Assembly: GCF_006265095.1 (NCBI RefSeq)
Contig: NZ_VCNK01000022.1
Location: 62,001 to 126,000 of the forward strand
Source of the DNA: Phaeobacter sp. B1627
Lineage (GTDB): Bacteria > Pseudomonadota > Alphaproteobacteria > Rhodobacterales > Rhodobacteraceae
Direction: 5' to 3'
Length of the DNA: 64,000 bases
Part shown: positions 26,746 to 35,637 of the stretch, piece after piece
Numbering within the stretch: the first letter of the stretch is position 1
Layout: each line of letters opens with the position of its first letter
The notes under the pieces: model-generated
Told to the model about the DNA's origin: nothing
Databases searched by the model: none
What the model saw: the letters and a program-made list of their open reading frames with translations, nothing else
Position numbers and translations under genes: made by a program

Positions 26746-27067
26746 GGCTCATCTCCCCAAGCTCTGTTCCTGTCGCCCTCTCGCCCCGCAAAACTGTCGC
26801 ACTGCAAAACTGTCGCACTGCAACACTGTCGCACTGCAACACTGTCACACTGTCATACGGTCACGCTTGACAGGGCAGATCCGCTTTGAGCTCAGTGCTA
26901 GCTGGTTTGCCCTGAGGCTCCTAGCCCTGAACGTCAAAGTTCGGCAGTGTTTTGTGCAGATGGCCACGAACTGGGCATTTCTGTCTAGTTCGATTTACGA
27001 CAAGCAAGCGGTCTTTTCGACAGGTTTCACTCAATGGGCAAAACTATGACTTCGGGCTTTGCCGCAC
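26746..27067. other. promoter region of soxBDAG, no gene
   Basis: This 322-base gap lies between the divergent-free ends of soxB (start) and the exonuclease gene (end), both on the minus strand. It contains the 16-bp tandem array at 26790-26853 and no supported coding sequence. Confidence 0.5.
26790..26853. repeat. four-copy 16-bp tandem repeat upstream of soxB
   Basis: Units close to AACACTGTCGCACTGC recur at 26790-26805, 26806-26821, 26822-26837 and 26838-26853. The last copy is degenerate. The array begins 45 bases upstream of the soxB ATG and could be a multi-site operator or a slippage-generated microsatellite. Confidence 0.75.
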
Positions 27068-27676
27068 CTAGCCAAAATCAGAGGCGTCAAGCGCCCCGCC
27101 GCGCAGGTGGTGCTGGACCGCATAGGTCACTGACAATGCGTCATCGACCGCGTCATGCCCCTGCAGCGGCGGGTGGTCGATCTGGTAATAGCTGGCCAGG
27201 GTGTTGCTGCGGGTGACTTTCAAATCATCATATGGCATGCCCGCCTTCAGGAACAGATCGCAGGCGTTGCCGAACCGGGTCACCGGCAGCGGCGGCACGA
27301 GGCCAGCCACGTAGCAGCTGATCGCCACCATATTGAATTCATCCTTGCCCCAGGACCACAGACGGGCGCCATCGGCATAGTCCTCAACCGCCTTCAGCGC
27401 CGAACCAAGCGGCACGGCTTGGCGATCAAGAACCTCTTCGGTAATGCCGGTCAGCCTGGTGAAAAACGGATCCAGCGGCCACCGCGCGCCCTGCCGGTCA
27501 ACCGGCAACACATAGATCCGTTCGGTCCCGAGGATGGGAAAATCCTGTTCCAGCCCCAACTTCACCAGACCGATCTGTGCAATCACGGGATCCGGGTCCT
27601 TCGGGCCACACCAGAACCGCGAGGGAGAGCCCTCGGCCGTCAGAAATTCACAATCAAACACAATAGCTTGCTTCAC
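27068..27676 (-). CDS. DEDDh-type 3'-5' exonuclease domain protein
   Basis: This 202-residue protein resembles the DnaQ/RNase T superfamily. Asp8 and Glu10 in VFDCEF form the first metal site, KDEFNMV around residue 112 is a likely second acidic element, and HDAVDD (174-179) matches the HxAxxD third motif. It is cytosolic and short, with no polymerase or helicase partner domain. A role in RNA trimming or repair is plausible but not shown. It is flanked by gdhA and the sox promoter region, and appears to be a single-gene unit. Confidence 0.7.
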   Translation of the reverse strand: MKQAIVFDCEFLTAEGSPSRFWCGPKDPDPVIAQIGLVKLGLEQDFPILGTERIYVLPVDRQGARWPLDPFFTRLTGITEEVLDRQAVPLGSALKAVEDYADGARLWSWGKDEFNMVAISCYVAGLVPPLPVTRFGNACDLFLKAGMPYDDLKVTRSNTLASYYQIDHPPLQGHDAVDDALSVTYAVQHHLRGGALDASDFG

Positions 27677-27773
27677 GACCCGCTCCTTCGGTAGAATTCC
27701 GTGCCTTCCGGACCTTGACCTAGCGTCACCCAGGCAAGGGGCAAGCAGAGGAGGTCATCCACACAAGCGGCAA

Positions 27774-27810
27774 GTGAAACAGGCCCTCCCGATATGGGAG
27801 AGCCTGTAGA
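27774..27810 (-). terminator. hairpin after glutamate dehydrogenase
   Basis: AGGCCCTCCC (27781-27790) pairs with GGGAGAGCCT (27796-27805) with one mismatch around a 5-base loop. On the minus strand GTTTCAC follows, a weak U-tract. Confidence 0.5.
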
Positions 27811-27853
27811 ACAGGACCGGATAATCCCGGTCATCAAACAGCATATTGCCGCG

Positions 27854-29284
27854 TCAAAGACCCTTGGTCCGGTAGCTGCCCGCGACCTTGCCAATGGAGA
27901 CCAGATAGGCGGCAGTCCGCAGATCCGTCACGTCATCGCGCTCGTGCCAGACATCACGCATGGATTGGTAGGCGGTGCGCATGGTGTCATCCAGGCCCGA
28001 GCGCACCAACTCCAACTCGCCCGCCCCCTTGAGGTATTTCTCCTTGAACTTGGAATCCAGCGTCCAGGTCTTGCCCATGCTTTCCGACAACGCCTCGAAC
28101 TGGTCCACAACAAGCTGGTGACGCGCCTCTTCCTGACGCCGCTGCATGCGACCGAACCGGATATGCGACAGGTTTTTCACCCACTCGAAGTAGGAGACCG
28201 TCACGCCCCCGGCATTTGCATACATGTCGGGGATGATCACCGTCCCCTTCTTGCGCAGGATCTCATCCGCCCCGGCGGTAACCGGGCCGTTGGCAGCCTC
28301 GATCACCAGTTTGGCTTTGATCCGGTCTGCGTTGGTCAGATTGATGACCCCCTCCAGTGCCGCCGGCACCAGAATATCGCAGTCCTCTTCGAGGTATTTG
28401 GCCCCATCCTTGATGTAGCGGCCCGAGGGATACCCATCAACGCCGCCATGTTTCGCGATCCAGGCGTGCAGATCTTCGATGTCGAGCCCGTTTTCATCCA
28501 TCAGCCCACCGTCGCGTTCGATCACGCCGATGATCCGGCAACCGTCCTCCTCGGAGAGGAATTTTGCCGCATGATAGCCAACGTTGCCCAGGCCCTGCAC
28601 GATGACGCGCTTGCCATCGAGCGTGCCGGAGAGCCCCGCTTTCGCCTTGTCTTCCTCATAGCGGAAGAACTCCTGCAGGGCGTATTGAACCCCGCGGCCT
28701 GTGGCCTCGACCCGGCCGGCGATCCCGCCGGCGTTCAGCGGCTTTCCGGTGACGCAGGCCCTTGCATTGATGTCTGTGGTGTTCATGCGGGCATATTGAT
28801 CCGCAATCCACGCCATCTCGCGCTCGCCTGTTCCCATGTCGGGCGCAGGCACGTTCTGCGACGGGTGGATCAGATCGCGTTTCGCCAGTTCATAGGCGAA
28901 GCGGCGGGTGATCAGTTCCAGCTCCTGCTCGTCGTATTCACGCGGATCGATACACAAGCCGCCTTTTGAGCCGCCGAAAGGGGCTTCGACGAGGGCGCAT
29001 TTGTAGGTCATCAACGCCGCCAGCGCCTCGACCTCATCCTGGTTGACCCCCATTGCATAGCGAATGCCGCCCTTGACCGGTTCCATATGCTCCGAATGGA
29101 CGGAGCGGTAGCCCGTGAACGTTTGGAGCTTCCCGCGCAGGCGCACGCCGAAACGCACGGTATAGGTTGCGTTGCAGACACGGATTTTTTCTTCCAGTCC
29201 GGGCGGCAGGTCCATCAGCGCCACGGCGCGATTGAACATGAGGTCCACACTTTCGCGAAAGCTCGGTTCTTTGAGATTGCTCAT
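27854..29284 (-). CDS. gdhA: glutamate dehydrogenase
   Basis: This 476-residue enzyme interconverts glutamate with 2-oxoglutarate and ammonium. The catalytic region shows YKCALVEAPFGGSKGG (Lys95, Lys107) and PAPDMGTGEREM (Asp150). The Rossmann domain has VIVQGLGNVGYHAA (228-240). A C-terminal extension of about 40 residues after the helical tail is longer than in short NADP enzymes and resembles alphaproteobacterial NAD-preferring forms. Coenzyme choice cannot be settled by eye. It is monocistronic. Confidence 0.95.
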   Translation of the reverse strand: MSNLKEPSFRESVDLMFNRAVALMDLPPGLEEKIRVCNATYTVRFGVRLRGKLQTFTGYRSVHSEHMEPVKGGIRYAMGVNQDEVEALAALMTYKCALVEAPFGGSKGGLCIDPREYDEQELELITRRFAYELAKRDLIHPSQNVPAPDMGTGEREMAWIADQYARMNTTDINARACVTGKPLNAGGIAGRVEATGRGVQYALQEFFRYEEDKAKAGLSGTLDGKRVIVQGLGNVGYHAAKFLSEEDGCRIIGVIERDGGLMDENGLDIEDLHAWIAKHGGVDGYPSGRYIKDGAKYLEEDCDILVPAALEGVINLTNADRIKAKLVIEAANGPVTAGADEILRKKGTVIIPDMYANAGGVTVSYFEWVKNLSHIRFGRMQRRQEEARHQLVVDQFEALSESMGKTWTLDSKFKEKYLKGAGELELVRSGLDDTMRTAYQSMRDVWHERDDVTDLRTAAYLVSIGKVAGSYRTKGL

Positions 29285-29690
29285 CGGCTGTTCCCGTCCT
29301 CCTGAAACGACTCAAGTTGCGATACTGCTCCCCATCTATTCAGAGAACGTTACGTCCTGCGACCTATTATCCACAGAAACTGCACAAAAAAGCGGCAAAC
29401 CCACTCCCCTGCGGCACCGGCCTTTTCGGATCCGCCACCCGGGAGCTGTGGCGCGAGCCTCTGATCCCGGAACGGATTGTTTCAGCTGGCCAGACAACCC
29501 GAGAAACCGGACAGGATTAGCGTCAAACTCTCCCGAAAAGAGCGGTTTAGGACCAGATCGCGCCCCAGTTCGGCCATCTTTATCAACCATTCCTAAAGCG
29601 GGCGAACATGTGCTTTGAACTTCGGTTCCGGCCTTGCCCTATTCATCTCGGCTCATCTCGGCTCTTTTGATCGCTGGAAAGACATCAGAT
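29285..29690. other. intergenic region between gdhA and the TadG-like gene
   Basis: This 406-base region lies between divergently transcribed genes and must hold both promoters. A short direct repeat (CATCTCGGCT, twice, 29644-29663) lies near the plus-strand gene. No additional gene is supported. Confidence 0.45.
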
Positions 29691-31409
29691 ATGAACGGCA
29701 ATTTCTGGACGACGACATCATTGGCCTCTCGTGGCCTATGGACGGGGCTTCGGAAGACTGGCCTGCGGGAGACTGGGCTGCGGTTCCGGGCTGACGAGAG
29801 CGGCGTGCTGGAAAAGCCGATGATTGCCACCCTGCTCTGCATGCTGGCCGTCGGTGGCATCGGTATGGATCTGGTACGGCTCGAACGGGACCGAACAGAG
29901 TTGCAATACACCCTTGACCGCGCGGTCCTTGCGGCGGCCGACCTGGATCAGCCCCTGGCCCCCGACGCCGTCGTGCTGGACTACATGGCCAAGGCCGGGC
30001 TGGACCGATATTACAAGCAACCCTACACCGAAATCACGCCGTCGTCGAAACGGGTCACAGCAACCGTAGATGCGGATTTCGAAACCTATTGGATGAAAAT
30101 TGCCAGGTACGACAAGCCGCTGCCGCTCAGGGCGGCGGCGACTGCGGTCGAGAGTATCGGCAATGTCGAGATTTCACTGGTGCTGGATGTCTCTGGATCC
30201 ATGGGGCAGGACAACCGTCTGAGGAACCTGAAAACCGCCGCCAAGCAATTCGTCCAGACCATGGATGACAACACCGAAGACGGCAAGATGACGATTTCCA
30301 TCGTGCCCTATTCGACGCAGGTTTCGATGCCCGCCTCTGTGCTCGACCAATTGCAGTTGAGCGACGCGCACAGCTATTCCCATTGCATCAACTTTGACAG
30401 CGACGATTATTCCACCACCGCGATCAGCACGGTCGACGACTACGAACAGACCATGCATTTTTCGATCTGGGGCAGCAGCGACTACCGCAACAGTTCCGAT
30501 CTGGTCAGACTGGCAACCTGCGCGTCGCATGTCAACAATCCCGAACGCACGGTGATGTTGCTGGAAGACGACGTCGATACGCTGCAGGACTACATCGACG
30601 ACTTCGAAGCCAGCGACAACACCTCCATCGACGTTGGAATGAAATGGGGCGTCGCCCTGCTGGATCCGTCGATGCAACCGATCGTCTCAACCCTCGCGAG
30701 CGGTGTCGATGCGGAAATAGATCCACAATACGCCAATCGCCCGGTCAGCTATTCAGACCATGAAACGCTGAAGGTCATCGTATTGATGACGGATGGCCAG
30801 AACACCGATCAGTATTATGTCAACAGTGACTACCGCAACGGGGGCTCGCAGGTCTGGTACAATGCCGATGAGAGAGTCTACTCGACCTACAACGAGAACA
30901 CAGGAAACTACTTCTGGCATGATCCCGATACCGGCTCCGGCACCTGGGGCCCGCATCCCTTTGGCGATGGCAATCTGTCAAAGAAATACTGCTACCGTTG
31001 GGATTACCGTGGCAACTGCTCTCGTGAAACCACAATGCGCGAGCGCGGAAGCTCCGTTGAGCTGAGCTTTGCCGATCTTTTTGCCGATACCTCACTGCAA
31101 TACATCTACTACTACCTGTTCTACGACTGGATGGACTACTACGACGCCCGTGATGAATGGTACTATGACGTGTACAATGCGGTAGGGGCCAGCAGCAAAG
31201 ATCTCCGGACCCAGTCGATCTGCACCGCGGCCAAGGATCAGGGCATCATCGTCTTCACGATCGGCTTCGAAGCACCCGAAGGCGGCCAGACCGTTCTGCG
31301 CGACTGCGCAAGCTCCGACTCGCACTACTACGATGTCAAAGGGCTGGAAATCGCTGAGGCCTTCAACTCCATCGCCTCGGCGATCCGCCAACTGAGGCTG
31401 ACAGAATGA
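29691..31409 (+). CDS. TadG-like pilus assembly protein with von Willebrand factor A domain
   Basis: This 572-residue secreted or membrane-anchored protein has a TadE/G-like hydrophobic helix at about residues 43-60 (PMIATLLCMLAVGGIGMDLVR). A VWA domain follows, with an intact metal site DVSGSMG (Asp166, Ser168, Ser170) and a later VLMTDGQN. Between the two VWA parts lies a region exceptionally rich in Tyr, Trp and Asp (for example QYIYYYLFYDWMDYYDARDEW). The start at 29691 follows GGAAAG; an earlier ATG at 29634 lacks one. It overlaps the TadE-like gene by four bases. No other tad/cpa genes are present. Confidence 0.85.
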   Translation: MNGNFWTTTSLASRGLWTGLRKTGLRETGLRFRADESGVLEKPMIATLLCMLAVGGIGMDLVRLERDRTELQYTLDRAVLAAADLDQPLAPDAVVLDYMAKAGLDRYYKQPYTEITPSSKRVTATVDADFETYWMKIARYDKPLPLRAAATAVESIGNVEISLVLDVSGSMGQDNRLRNLKTAAKQFVQTMDDNTEDGKMTISIVPYSTQVSMPASVLDQLQLSDAHSYSHCINFDSDDYSTTAISTVDDYEQTMHFSIWGSSDYRNSSDLVRLATCASHVNNPERTVMLLEDDVDTLQDYIDDFEASDNTSIDVGMKWGVALLDPSMQPIVSTLASGVDAEIDPQYANRPVSYSDHETLKVIVLMTDGQNTDQYYVNSDYRNGGSQVWYNADERVYSTYNENTGNYFWHDPDTGSGTWGPHPFGDGNLSKKYCYRWDYRGNCSRETTMRERGSSVELSFADLFADTSLQYIYYYLFYDWMDYYDARDEWYYDVYNAVGASSKDLRTQSICTAAKDQGIIVFTIGFEAPEGGQTVLRDCASSDSHYYDVKGLEIAEAFNSIASAIRQLRLTE

Positions 31410-31948
31410 TGCGCGCCCCTGCCCTGCCCGCCCGATTGCGCCGGTTCCGCGAGGCCGACGACGGCAATGCGACAATCGAATTTGCGATCCTGTTCCCGCT
31501 GATGCTGCTGGTCCTCTTCGCCTCGGTCGAGCTGGGGTTGATCACCGTGCGACAGATCATGCTGGAGCGCGCCATGGACATGACGGTCCGCGATATTCGC
31601 CTCGGCACCGGTGGCAATATGCAGCATGATGACATTCGCGACAGGATCTGTGCCAGATCCGGGTTCATCGACGACTGTGCAACCTCGCTGCGTCTCGAAA
31701 TGGTGCAGCTCGACCCCTTCGCCTGGGGCGGGGTCAATTCCGACCCGGACTGTGTCTCCGTCATTGAAGAGGTGGAGGCGGTCACCACCTTTGTAAACGG
31801 GGGATCAAACGATCTGATGTTCCTGCGGGCCTGCATGAGCTTTGACCCCGTCTTTCCCCACTGGGGCCTCGCCGACAGCATGCAAAAGGACGGTCAGGGT
31901 CGCATTCGCCTCTATGCCTCCAGCGCATTTGTTCAGGAGCCGAAATAA
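31406..31948 (+). CDS. TadE-like pseudopilin-family protein
   Basis: This 180-residue protein has the TadE signature: a short basic N-terminus, then DDGNATIEFAILFPLMLLVLF (about residues 18-38) as the membrane segment with the conserved Glu. Three or more cysteines follow in the extracytoplasmic part. TadE/F minor pseudopilins assist Flp pilus assembly. It overlaps the VWA gene upstream (ATGA) and is 3 bases from the next TadE/F-like gene, forming a three-gene operon. Confidence 0.88.
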   Translation: MMRAPALPARLRRFREADDGNATIEFAILFPLMLLVLFASVELGLITVRQIMLERAMDMTVRDIRLGTGGNMQHDDIRDRICARSGFIDDCATSLRLEMVQLDPFAWGGVNSDPDCVSVIEEVEAVTTFVNGGSNDLMFLRACMSFDPVFPHWGLADSMQKDGQGRIRLYASSAFVQEPK

Positions 31949-31951
31949 GCC

Positions 31952-32557
31952 ATGGGTCAGTTTCTCATTGATATCCTGCGCCGGTTTCGGCGCCGCGAAG
32001 AGGGCAACGTCTCGGTTGAGGTTGCCTTTTACCTGCCCTTCCTGCTCGGCATCTTTGCGGCCACTTACACGCTGTTTGATCTGTTTCGGCAGGAGACGGT
32101 CAATACCAAAGCCGCCTATACCATCTCGGACCTGATCTCGCGCGAGACGGCCGCCCTGAACGATGACTACATCGACAGCATGTTCACCCTGGCGCAGCTT
32201 CTGGTGCGGTCAGATTCCGGCATGTCGATGCGGGTATCGGTGATCCGCTGGGACGAAGACGACAATCGCTACTACGTCGATTGGTCCGTCGAGCGGGGCG
32301 ACTTGATGAACGTCTGGACCGATGGCACGGTGTCCGATATCGAGGCCAAGCTGCCCACGATGCCCGACCAGGAGCGCGTGATCCTTGTCGAGACATGGAA
32401 CAATGTGGAGCCCGCTTTCAACATCGGCTTCTCCACCCGCAATATCTACAACTTCGTGTTCACCCGCCCCCGCTTTGCCTCTCTCGTCGCCTTTGAGGGG
32501 GAAATATTCAGCGACGGTACTATTCACGATGACGAAATCGACGACTCCGTGATGTGA
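31952..32557 (+). CDS. second TadE/TadF-like protein
   Basis: This 201-residue protein starts with a basic segment and the membrane helix EEGNVSVEVAFYLPFLLGIF, with Glu at the processing-site position as in TadE/F. The remainder is acidic (calculated by eye from runs such as RWDEDDNRYYVDW) and probably periplasmic. It is the last gene of the small tad-like operon. Whether it pairs with a distant Flp pilus locus is not visible here. Confidence 0.85.
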   Translation: MGQFLIDILRRFRRREEGNVSVEVAFYLPFLLGIFAATYTLFDLFRQETVNTKAAYTISDLISRETAALNDDYIDSMFTLAQLLVRSDSGMSMRVSVIRWDEDDNRYYVDWSVERGDLMNVWTDGTVSDIEAKLPTMPDQERVILVETWNNVEPAFNIGFSTRNIYNFVFTRPRFASLVAFEGEIFSDGTIHDDEIDDSVM

Positions 32558-32667
32558 TGGCGCGACCATGACTCGGTGACAAGGTCCGGCGCGGCCTTTG
32601 AAGTCGCCACCTGATCAATGGGCTGCGATTATTCCGCCTGACGCCGCCTGACCAGATGTTTGTGCAT

Positions 32668-33159
32668 TCAGTCTGCGTTCTGTTCCGCCATCAGGGCCGC
32701 CAGGATTTCAGAGGCCGTTTTGGTTTGCGACCCAGGCGTCACCCCGCCGATGCCAATCCGACGCCCCATCCGCCACCACAAACCCGGATACCACTGGCGC
32801 GTGTCCCGGCTCCGACTGCGCATCAGAAACCCGTTGGAGGGCTTGAAGGCAAAGAATCCGCGGTCCAGATGCTCCAGATCTGAAATTCTCACCAGCTCGA
32901 CTCCATCGGAACAGCGCAGCACCTTGGGCGTCAGCTCCAACCGGTGCGCAGTGGCGTGCCACATGCGATATCCCATCCACAGCGCCGCGCCTGCAACCAC
33001 AACCAAGAAGATCCACCACCCAAAGCCCAGCGAACTGGTTACCGCGACATAGAGAGACAGAAGCCCCAGCCCCGCAAGCATTGCCACCCCCAGCACCCTG
33101 CGGGCGGGCGAGGCCTCGATGGTGGCCAGAATTTCATCGGCGCCATAGGGGCTGTTCAT
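32668..33159 (-). CDS. membrane protein, PH-domain-like
   Basis: This 163-residue protein has two adjacent membrane helices (about residues 20-42 and 46-64: VLGVAMLAGLGLLSLYVAV and WWIFLVVVAGAALWMGY). A soluble domain beginning RLELTPKVLRCSDGVELVRISDLEHLDR follows and resembles bacterial PH-like membrane proteins. It converges with the tad-like operon. Function unknown; I base the call on layout, not on a named family. Confidence 0.65.
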   Translation of the reverse strand: MNSPYGADEILATIEASPARRVLGVAMLAGLGLLSLYVAVTSSLGFGWWIFLVVVAGAALWMGYRMWHATAHRLELTPKVLRCSDGVELVRISDLEHLDRGFFAFKPSNGFLMRSRSRDTRQWYPGLWWRMGRRIGIGGVTPGSQTKTASEILAALMAEQNAD

Positions 33160-33481
33160 GGATTGCTCTCCCTGTTTTGGTCAGGACCCAATCCACGACC
33201 GATGGGGCAGAGGTAGCGAAAAACATCTGAACCTAACAGCCCCTTTCGAGGGCACCAGAAACGCAGCAGCCGCAGACACGCCCCGCAACCCGGGTCCTGC
33301 TCGCCCCTCGCCCCACCCTCTTCCACCCGCCCGAACCGCAGACGGCTCTGTCTCAGACCCGCTCTCGGTCGCGGGCCTTGGCCTCTGCACCCGCGCACAG
33401 TGACCGTCAACCTGTGCAGACTTCCGTTCCCCGTGGTTCGGTCTAGATTGGCAGAGAGATCACCTCATCAGGAGAACCCAA
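33160..33481. other. intergenic region, promoters for divergent genes
   Basis: This 322-base region lies between the divergent membrane-protein and pirin genes. It is C-rich on the plus strand, with no supported gene or strong repeat. Confidence 0.4.
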
Positions 33482-34393
33482 ATGTCCCTGCGTCCCGTCC
33501 TTGAAACCCGCGCCGCCCAACCGACGATGGAAGGGGCAGGTGTCCATCTGCACCGCGCCTTTGGCTTTCAGGATCCCAGCGAGCTGGACCCCTTCCTGCT
33601 GTTTGACGACTTTCGCAACGACCATCCGGAGCTCTACCAGCAGGGTTTCCCCTGGCACCCCCACCGCGGGATCGAGACCATCACCTATGTGCTTGCAGGC
33701 ACGGTCGAACATGGCGACAGCCTCGGCAACACCGGCACGCTCGGCGCGGGCGATGTGCAGTGGATGACAGCCGGCTCCGGCATCCTGCATCAGGAAATGC
33801 CCGCCGGGAATCGCGAGGGGCAAATGCACGGGTTTCAACTCTGGGGGAACCTGCCCGGACGCGACAAGATGTGCGCGCCGCGATATCAGGACGTACAGGG
33901 CAAAGAAATCCCCGAGGTCATCGACGACGACGGCACCCGCGTCAAAGTGATCGTCGGCTCCTTCTGGGGCAAGACCGGCCCTGTCGACGGCATTGCGGCC
34001 GATCCGCAGTATCTCGACATCCATGTTCCGGCCGGAGTGAAAAAGACCTTTCGGATCGATACCTACCGGCGGGCCTTTGCCTATATCTTTGACGGTTCCG
34101 CCGCCTTTGCGGATGCCTCCCGCCCGCAGGGGGTGCTGCTGGAAAAAGAGGTCGCAGGACAGGAAGTCAACATCCGCGACATGTCCGGGGATCGCACGCT
34201 GGTGCGCTTCGGCACCGGCGATGAAATCACCGTGCAGGCAGGCCCCGAGGGCGTCCGGTTCCTGCTGATTTCCGGCGCACCGATCCAGGAACCGGTGGCC
34301 TGGCATGGTCCGATCGTCATGAATACCCGGGCCGAACTGCAAAAAGCCTTTGCTGAATTGCGCAACGGCACATTCATCAAGCCCGCGCATTGA
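33482..34393 (+). CDS. pirin family protein
   Basis: This 303-residue bicupin protein matches pirin. The N-terminal cupin carries the metal ligands: HPHRGIET (His59, His61) and SGILHQEMP (His103, Glu105). Some pirins have quercetinase activity or act as redox-linked regulators. It starts after a clear AGGAGA site and stands alone, followed by a GC-rich hairpin. Role here is not evident. Confidence 0.92.
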   Translation: MSLRPVLETRAAQPTMEGAGVHLHRAFGFQDPSELDPFLLFDDFRNDHPELYQQGFPWHPHRGIETITYVLAGTVEHGDSLGNTGTLGAGDVQWMTAGSGILHQEMPAGNREGQMHGFQLWGNLPGRDKMCAPRYQDVQGKEIPEVIDDDGTRVKVIVGSFWGKTGPVDGIAADPQYLDIHVPAGVKKTFRIDTYRRAFAYIFDGSAAFADASRPQGVLLEKEVAGQEVNIRDMSGDRTLVRFGTGDEITVQAGPEGVRFLLISGAPIQEPVAWHGPIVMNTRAELQKAFAELRNGTFIKPAH

Positions 34394-34414
34394 TCACACC
34401 AGACAGGCGCCTGC

Positions 34415-34444
34415 GGGCGGTCCCCCTGCTCCCGGGGGCCGCCC
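34415..34444 (+). terminator. GC-rich hairpin after the pirin gene
   Basis: GGGCGG-T-CCCCC (34415-34426) pairs with GGGGG-CCGCCC (34434-34444) with one bulge. No T-run follows, so it may be a transcript-end stabiliser or a rho-dependent site. Confidence 0.5.
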
Positions 34445-34556
34445 GTCCGGTACCGTCGCGTGATCCATCACCGTCCGTCCTGCAGAATAAAAGCGCGCGG
34501 TAGCGCTCATCTTGAAACCCGTCTGCCGTCAGATACCCACCTGCCGCCGAACCCGA

Positions 34557-35144
34557 TCAGAGCGCGACGGATTTCCGGACCATGTCCCAATAAAGCGTCT
34601 CCACCTCAGTCAGCGACAGCCGCCCGCCATCCCGATACCAGGTCAACACACCATTCAGCATCGCAATCACCGCAAGCGCCGCGATCTTTGTATCCGGCAC
34701 CTGGAAAACGCCGGTGGCAACGCCCTCCTTCAGGATGTTTTCCAGCTGATCCTCATAGGCCCTGCGGCGGTCCTCGATGCGGGCGAAATTCTCTTCGGTC
34801 AGATTACGCAGCTCCATATAGGCGATGAAAACCGCGTCCGACCGCTCCAGATTATAGCGGATGTGAAAACGCACGAATGCTTCCAGTCGGGCGACCGCGT
34901 CTCCGGACACCCGCTGTTCGGCCCAGGCCGCCAACAGGTCCTCCATATGGGCCTGCATCAGATCCACCAACAAGCTCTGCTTGTCGCTCGTGTAATTGTA
35001 AAGCGCCCCTGCCTGCAAACCCACATGGGCCGCAATCTGGCGCATCGACACGGCGGCAAACCCATGTCGCGCAAAAAGCTCCTGCGCCGCCGCACGGATG
35101 CGGGGGCCGGTAATGTCGGAATGAGAGCCTTGCGTACGTGCCAT
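34557..35144 (-). CDS. TetR family transcriptional regulator
   Basis: This 195-residue regulator has a TetR helix-turn-helix near residues 14-55 (RIRAAAQELFARHGF, MRQIAAHVGLQAGALYNY). The C-terminal ligand domain resembles regulators of acyl-CoA or fatty-acid metabolism. The start at 35144 is chosen because the HTH then has the usual short leader. A perfect palindrome lies 14 bases upstream of it. Ligand and targets are unknown; autoregulation and control of the divergent lipoprotein gene are likely. Confidence 0.9.
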   Translation of the reverse strand: MARTQGSHSDITGPRIRAAAQELFARHGFAAVSMRQIAAHVGLQAGALYNYTSDKQSLLVDLMQAHMEDLLAAWAEQRVSGDAVARLEAFVRFHIRYNLERSDAVFIAYMELRNLTEENFARIEDRRRAYEDQLENILKEGVATGVFQVPDTKIAALAVIAMLNGVLTWYRDGGRLSLTEVETLYWDMVRKSVAL

Positions 35145-35158
35145 GGCGCCAAAGGTAA

Positions 35159-35174
35159 CTGAACATTTGTTCAG
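35159..35174. promoter_or_regulatory. palindromic TetR-type operator
   Basis: CTGAACATTTGTTCAG has perfect 7-bp arms around two bases. It sits between the TetR start codon and the divergent lipoprotein gene, in the position of an autoregulatory operator. Confidence 0.7.
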
Positions 35175-35259
35175 ATAAAACCCACCTCCGGCAGGCGTCG
35201 CGATGTCTTGTACCCACAGGCACATTTGTGCATCAAGGGCGGGAACAAGGACCATTGCC

Positions 35260-35619
35260 ATGCCCTGCCGACACACCTCGACGCTACCGTCCACAGAGCC
35301 GCTTGCCGATCGGCTCTACGCCGCATCAAAGCCGCGAACAAGGGGCACGGTTGTACAGCTCGGCAGCGTGGCCCCGCTCTGCGCACTGGCCCTGCTTTGT
35401 GCATTTGCTCTCACCTCCTGCACCCGCGTCCCCGAGCTCGAGGATCGCCTGCCCGCGGACCTGCAGGACCAGCCCTACCCCCGATTGCTGCCTCTCGGGA
35501 CCGCCCTCGCAGCCGAACCGCTTCCCGAGGTAGAAAGCGCCGAATTGACGGAGACGCTCGATGCGCGCGCGGCGCGGTTGCGCCAACGGGCCGCAGACCT
35601 GCGCCGCCGGACACCCTGA
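35260..35619 (+). CDS. small putative lipoprotein upstream of hom
   Basis: The coding frame shows a hydrophobic segment and lipobox (CALALLCAFALTSC), then a short Pro/Leu-rich mature part ending in an Arg-rich helix (ARAARLRQRAADLRRR). Similar short lipoproteins precede homoserine dehydrogenase genes in Rhodobacterales. Start is uncertain: ATG 35260 has AAGGA at 8 bases, but gives a long leader before the lipobox; ATG 35203 and GTG 35368 are alternatives, the latter giving a normal-length signal without basic residues. Confidence 0.6.
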   Translation: MPCRHTSTLPSTEPLADRLYAASKPRTRGTVVQLGSVAPLCALALLCAFALTSCTRVPELEDRLPADLQDQPYPRLLPLGTALAAEPLPEVESAELTETLDARAARLRQRAADLRRRTP

Positions 35620-35637
35620 GCGGGATCCTGATCAACC

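Noticed and set aside
26865-26905. Resemblance to a synthetic constitutive promoter (TTGACA with GCTCAGTGCTAGC)
   Set aside because: Only part of the sequence matches and the spacing differs; it points away from soxB. It is likely coincidence.
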